Shown: positions 61,025 through 64,000 of the stretch, piece by piece | Numbering within the stretch: position 1 is the first letter of the stretch | Layout of the letters: every line of letters begins with the position of its first letter | NCBI RefSeq assembly: GCF_022695595.1 | Contig: NZ_CP074380.1 | Location: forward strand, 1,426,001 to 1,490,000 | Direction of reading: 5' to 3' | Length of the DNA stretch: 64,000 nt | Origin: Streptomyces sp. MST-110588 | GTDB taxonomy: Bacteria > Actinomycetota > Actinomycetes > Streptomycetales > Streptomycetaceae | The notes under the pieces: model-generated | What the model saw: only the letters and a program-made list of their open reading frames with translations | Databases searched by the model: none | Told to the model about the DNA's origin: nothing | Program-made: the position numbers and the translations under genes

Positions 61025-62398
61025 CTAGGAGGATTCGAGTGCCGCGGCCGGACGGCCGCGGGTGCCGAGGTGGTGGAAGAACAGGTTGAGCGCGACCGCC
61101 ACCAGCGCGCCGGCGCTGATGCCGGAGCCGAGTACGGTACGGGCCCAGGCGGGGAAGTCGGCGTAGAAGGCGGGCGCGGCCAGCGGGATGATGCCGGCGC
61201 CCAGCGACACGGCCACCAGGACGATGTTGGAGCTGTCGTCCAGGCCGGCTTCGGAGAGCGTACGGATGCCGCTGACCGCTATCGAGCCGAACAGGACGAT
61301 GCCGGCGCCGCCCAGGACGGGCATCGGCACCAGGGAGACGACCGCGCCCAGGACGGGGAAGGCGCCCAGGACGATCAGCGCGCCGCCCGCGACGGCGACG
61401 ACATAGCGGCTGCGGACCCGGGTCAGCGAGACGACGCCGACGTTCTGTGCGAAGGCGCTGGTGGGAAAGGTGCCGAGGACGGGCCCCAGGAGGGTGGCCA
61501 GGCCGTCCGTACGCAGTCCTCTGGTGATGGTCCCCCGATCGCACTCCCGTGCGCAGATCTCTCCCAGCGCCAGCATCCCGGCACAGGATTCGGTCATCAG
61601 CACCAGCATCACGATGCACAGCGAGAGGATGGCCGCGGGCCGGAACTCGGGGGCGCCGAACGGGAAGAGGTCGGGCAGCGCGGCCAGCGGCGCCTGGCGC
61701 AGCGCGCCGAGGTCCGCCATGCCGAAAGGAAGGGCGGCCAGGGTGCCGGCGGCCAGCCCCAGCAGCAGGGCGACCTGTTTGCCGAAGCCGCGGGCGAAGC
61801 GCTGGAGGAGCAGGATCACCACGAGGGTGAAGGCGGCCAGTGCCAGGTTCTTCATGGCGCCGAAGTCGGCGGCCTGCTTGTTGCCGCCCTGGGCCCAGGC
61901 GACGGGTACGGGCATCAGCGTCACACCGATGAGGGTGATGACCACACCGGTGACCAACGGTGGGAAGAAGCGCAGCAGCCGGCCGAAGAAGGGGCCCACG
62001 GCCAGGCAGAAGACGCCGGCGACCAGCACCGCGCCGTAGATGGCGGGGAGTTGGTGTCCTTTGGCGGTGGTCTCGGCGATGGCGAGCATCGGGGTGATGC
62101 CGGCGGAGGAGGCGGCGTTGACGAACGGCAGCCGGTTGCCGGCGAGGGTGCCCAGGCCGAGCGTCTGGAGGAGCGTGGCCAGCCCGGCGATCAGCAGGCT
62201 CGCGGCGATCAGCCGGGTGCTGCCCGCCGCGTCCAGGCCCACGGCCTGGCCGATGATCAGCGGCGGGGTGACCACGCCCGCGTACATGGCGGCGATGTGC
62301 TGGAGCGCGGCGGGGAGCAGCCGCTTGGGGGACAGCTTCTCGTCCACCGGGTGGACCGGCGGAACGGGGACTTTCTCGGCGTGCGGTTGCTGTGCCAT
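61025..62398 (-). CDS. NCS2-family purine permease, copy 2
   Basis: A 457-residue xanthine/uracil-type permease with ALQHIAAMYAGVVTPPLIIG, LPFVNAASSAGITPMLAIAE, VLMTESCAGMLALGEICARE and SAFAQNVGVVSLTRVRSRYV. It is clearly paralogous to copy 1, but lacks that protein's basic tail. It lies between urate oxidase and the deaminase in one transcriptional direction, suggesting uptake of urate or xanthine. A hairpin just upstream may adjust its expression relative to urate oxidase. Confidence 0.92.
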   Translation of the reverse strand: MAQQPHAEKVPVPPVHPVDEKLSPKRLLPAALQHIAAMYAGVVTPPLIIGQAVGLDAAGSTRLIAASLLIAGLATLLQTLGLGTLAGNRLPFVNAASSAGITPMLAIAETTAKGHQLPAIYGAVLVAGVFCLAVGPFFGRLLRFFPPLVTGVVITLIGVTLMPVPVAWAQGGNKQAADFGAMKNLALAAFTLVVILLLQRFARGFGKQVALLLGLAAGTLAALPFGMADLGALRQAPLAALPDLFPFGAPEFRPAAILSLCIVMLVLMTESCAGMLALGEICARECDRGTITRGLRTDGLATLLGPVLGTFPTSAFAQNVGVVSLTRVRSRYVVAVAGGALIVLGAFPVLGAVVSLVPMPVLGGAGIVLFGSIAVSGIRTLSEAGLDDSSNIVLVAVSLGAGIIPLAAPAFYADFPAWARTVLGSGISAGALVAVALNLFFHHLGTRGRPAAALESS

Positions 62399-62423
62399 GG
62401 GTCGTTCCCCTCAAGGATCGCGG

Positions 62424-62453
62424 GCCCCTCCCCGCTGCGGGACGGGGAGGGGC
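62424..62453 (-). terminator. Hairpin between urate oxidase and purine permease genes
   Basis: GCCCCTCCCCG and CGGGGAGGGGC form a perfect 11-bp stem with an eight-base loop, 103 bp after the urate oxidase stop and 25 bp before the permease start in the direction of transcription. It may be a terminator or an attenuator within the cluster. Confidence 0.6.
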
Positions 62454-62555
62454 GGCGAGGCACGGCGCGGCGTCGGTGACCGACGTGTCACGGGTTCGCC
62501 CGTAAGGGACCCGTGACGTACTCGTACGGAATAGGCAGGAACCCGTACGGAACCG

Positions 62556-63536
62556 TCAGAGGTTCGTCAGGTCGACCGGGATCCCCGGTTCGGCGCCGTC
62601 GCGCAGGATGGTGGCCTCTATGAGGCCGTACGGACGGTCCGCCGCGTAGTACACGGCCCCGTCGGGGGTGTCGTTCTTCAGCCCGAACGGCTCCAGGTCC
62701 ACCAGGAAGTGGTGCTTGTTCGGCAGCGAGAACCGCACCTCGTCGATCTCCGCGCGGTGGGTGATGACGCGCGAGCCCATCTGGTAGAGGGTCTGCTGGA
62801 GCGAGAGGCTGTAGGTCTCGGCGAAGGCCTGCAGCAGGTGTTTCCTGACCTGCTCGTACGAACGGTCCCAGTTGGGCATCCGCTGCCGGTCGTCGGTCCA
62901 GTTGAACCGCCAGCGGCCAAAGACCTCGGTGGCCAGGATGCGGTCGTACGCCTCCTTCAGTGTGGTGTAGCGGTCCTTGATGTAGCCCCAGAACTCGGAG
63001 TGGGTGGAGTTCATCACGACAAGGTCCTTCAGACCGGAGATGACCTGCCACCGCTCGCCGTCGTAGGTGACCTGGGTCAGCCGGGTCTCCTGGCCCTTGC
63101 GGACGAAGGAGTGCTTGACCTCGTCGGCCCCGATGAAGCGTGAGTTGGCATCGGAGGTGGCGATCCGTTCCCAGGCGTACTCCTCGATGCGGATGCGGGC
63201 CCGCCCGATCGGTTCCTGGCTGGTCACGAAGTGCCGCGCCAGGTGGATGCCGAACTGCTCGGCCGACTCGATCCCGTACTCCTTGGCGAAGGCGTAGACG
63301 GTGTTCTTGGTGGTGTCGGTGGGCAGGCAGTTGGCGTTGGAGCCGGAGAGGTGGACCTCGTCGAGGTCGCCGGAGAGGGCGACGGAGACGCTGAGGTCCT
63401 TGATGTGGTGGGTGGCGCCGTCACGGGTGATCTTGACGACGCGGGTCTCCGCCTTGCCGTACTGGTTCTGGCCGAGCATCGTGACGCCGGCCGGACGGGG
63501 CACGGCCGTGCGGGCCGGATGGGACGGTACGGTCAT
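62556..63536 (-). CDS. Urate oxidase
   Basis: A 326-residue cofactor-free uricase. It has GQNQYGKAETRVVKITRDG (catalytic Lys), LPTDTTKNTVYAFAKEYG (catalytic Thr), RWRFNWTDDRQRMPNWDRS and the LPNKHHFLVDLEPFG signature. It converts urate to 5-hydroxyisourate with O2, giving H2O2. The ATG at 63536 has GAGGGAG upstream; the real core may start at MLGQNQYGK about 18 residues later. It starts 7 bp after the uraH stop codon, so the two are coupled in one operon. Confidence 0.95.
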   Translation of the reverse strand: MTVPSHPARTAVPRPAGVTMLGQNQYGKAETRVVKITRDGATHHIKDLSVSVALSGDLDEVHLSGSNANCLPTDTTKNTVYAFAKEYGIESAEQFGIHLARHFVTSQEPIGRARIRIEEYAWERIATSDANSRFIGADEVKHSFVRKGQETRLTQVTYDGERWQVISGLKDLVVMNSTHSEFWGYIKDRYTTLKEAYDRILATEVFGRWRFNWTDDRQRMPNWDRSYEQVRKHLLQAFAETYSLSLQQTLYQMGSRVITHRAEIDEVRFSLPNKHHFLVDLEPFGLKNDTPDGAVYYAADRPYGLIEATILRDGAEPGIPVDLTNL

Positions 63537-63543
63537 CTCGGTG

Positions 63544-63927
63544 CTAGCTCCCTCGGTATACGGAGTAGCCGAACGGGTTGAGCAGCAGCGGCACGTGATG
63601 GTGCTCGCCCGGGTTGACGGCAAAGGTGACCGCCACCTCCGGGAAGAAGGCTCCGCTGTCCCTTGCGCGGGGGGCGTCCTGCTGTTCCGCGGCTTGCTGG
63701 TCGGCCGGGGCGGCCTGGTGGGCGAGGTACGCCCCGGTCGCGAACTCCAGGCGTACGTGGGTGGTGCCTTCCGGCAGTGCCGGCAGATCCTTGCAGCGGC
63801 CGTCCGCGTCGGTCTTGGAGGCCCCGTGGGCGCTCCAGGGTCCGTCCGGCGCGGAGCGGACCGAGAGGGTGAGGGCCACGCCCTCGGCGGGGCGGCCCGC
63901 GCTGGTGTCCAGGATGTGCGTGGACAC
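63544..63927 (-). CDS. uraH: 5-hydroxyisourate hydrolase, possibly part of a larger fused protein
   Basis: A 127-residue transthyretin-like enzyme from a GTG at 63927. The catalytic His is in STHILDTSAGRPAEG, and the C-terminus LLLNPFGYSVYRGS has the family YRGS ending. A 25-residue Gln/Ala-rich insert lies in the middle. It hydrolyses 5-hydroxyisourate to OHCU. The frame is open beyond the GTG to the window edge, encoding repeats of DTAKD, so the protein may start farther right or be fused to an OHCU decarboxylase. The expected uraD gene is not within the window. Confidence 0.9.
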   Translation of the reverse strand: MSTHILDTSAGRPAEGVALTLSVRSAPDGPWSAHGASKTDADGRCKDLPALPEGTTHVRLEFATGAYLAHQAAPADQQAAEQQDAPRARDSGAFFPEVAVTFAVNPGEHHHVPLLLNPFGYSVYRGS

Positions 63928-63936
63928 CGAGGTCTC

Positions 63937-63999
63937 CTTCGCGGTGTCTTTCGCGGTGTCCCTTGTGGCGTCTTTCGCGGTGTCCGGTGAGTCTGCCGG
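63937..63999 (-). repeat. Direct repeats before uraH encoding TAKD units
   Basis: TTCGCGGTGTC occurs three times (about 63938, 63950 and 63974 on the plus strand). In the uraH frame it gives DTAKDATRDTAKDTAKET, an uninterrupted charged linker that continues to the right edge. Confidence 0.7.
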
Positions 64000-64000
64000 G

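Noticed and set aside
59588..62479. A 963-codon plus-strand open frame and similar very long frames antisense to known genes.
   Set aside because: High G+C makes stop codons rare in shadow frames. The minus strand carries the intact permease and deaminase motifs, while these translations are low-complexity Gly/Arg/Asp.
1..64000. tRNA, rRNA, CRISPR arrays, insertion sequences or phage genes.
   Set aside because: None of the diagnostic sequences, spaced identical repeats, transposase motifs or integrase motifs were seen on either strand. Small imperfect repeats present are listed individually.

Overview
This 64 kb window has very high G+C content and third-position G/C codon bias. Its gene content points to a Streptomyces chromosome: Rrf2/NsrR with flavohaemoglobin, TerD, SPFH protein, glutamate-type ABC system, GH46 chitosanase, RNase Sa type secreted nuclease, several actinobacterial P450s and many TetR/GntR/XRE regulators. 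No rRNA, tRNA, insertion sequence, prophage or CRISPR array was seen. The layout reads as accessory and catabolic chromosome-arm DNA rather than an integrated element.

Left part (0-14.5 kb): the tail of an MFS transporter; an isochorismatase-fold protein; an amidase-tetR operon, broken in the amidase, under a perfect 16-bp palindrome; an ECF sigma factor with a SnoaL-like tail plus a DUF1579-like partner; a secreted gamma-glutamyltransferase; two divergent P450s, one frameshifted and lacking the usual oxygen-activating residues; a deleted DUF1992 gene; terD; and nsrR-hmpA with palindromic operators. Middle-left (14.5-30 kb): flotillin/NfeD-like pair, secreted S15 peptidase, gluABCD-type amino-acid importer, GntR regulator, secreted SGNH hydrolase, exonuclease III, MBL hydrolase, SDR, a 25-residue bL37-like peptide and a GNAT.

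Middle (29-45 kb): a sugar system transcribed leftward (GntR, two paralogous lipoproteins, permease, ATPase, ROK kinase, small membrane protein) with a GntR-type motif at two sites, followed upstream by a P450 and a KDPG-aldolase-family gene; a secreted guanyl-specific RNase; an XRE-cupin regulator with a large palindrome and an apparently leaderless promoter; a cytosolic protein of unknown fold; an NmrA-like protein divergent from AraC and TenA-like genes.

Right part (45-64 kb): purine degradation. Allantoinase, an IclR (AllR-type) regulator and malate synthase share a 19-bp inverted repeat at two promoters. Farther right lie urate oxidase, hydroxyisourate hydrolase, 8-oxoguanine deaminase and two NCS2 permeases. 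Together they would take oxidised purine or urate through allantoin to glyoxylate, which malate synthase consumes. A MobA-like nucleotidyltransferase, a Ser/Thr kinase, a YfcC-type carrier, a FAD monooxygenase/TetR pair, a MarR-GNAT fusion and a chitosanase are interleaved.

A cross-cutting observation is that eight otherwise well-conserved genes each lack exactly one base, seven of them in or plausibly in a short G or C run. That is more likely base under-calling in the source sequence than decay. Two other genes, the amidase and DUF1992, carry larger losses that look real.
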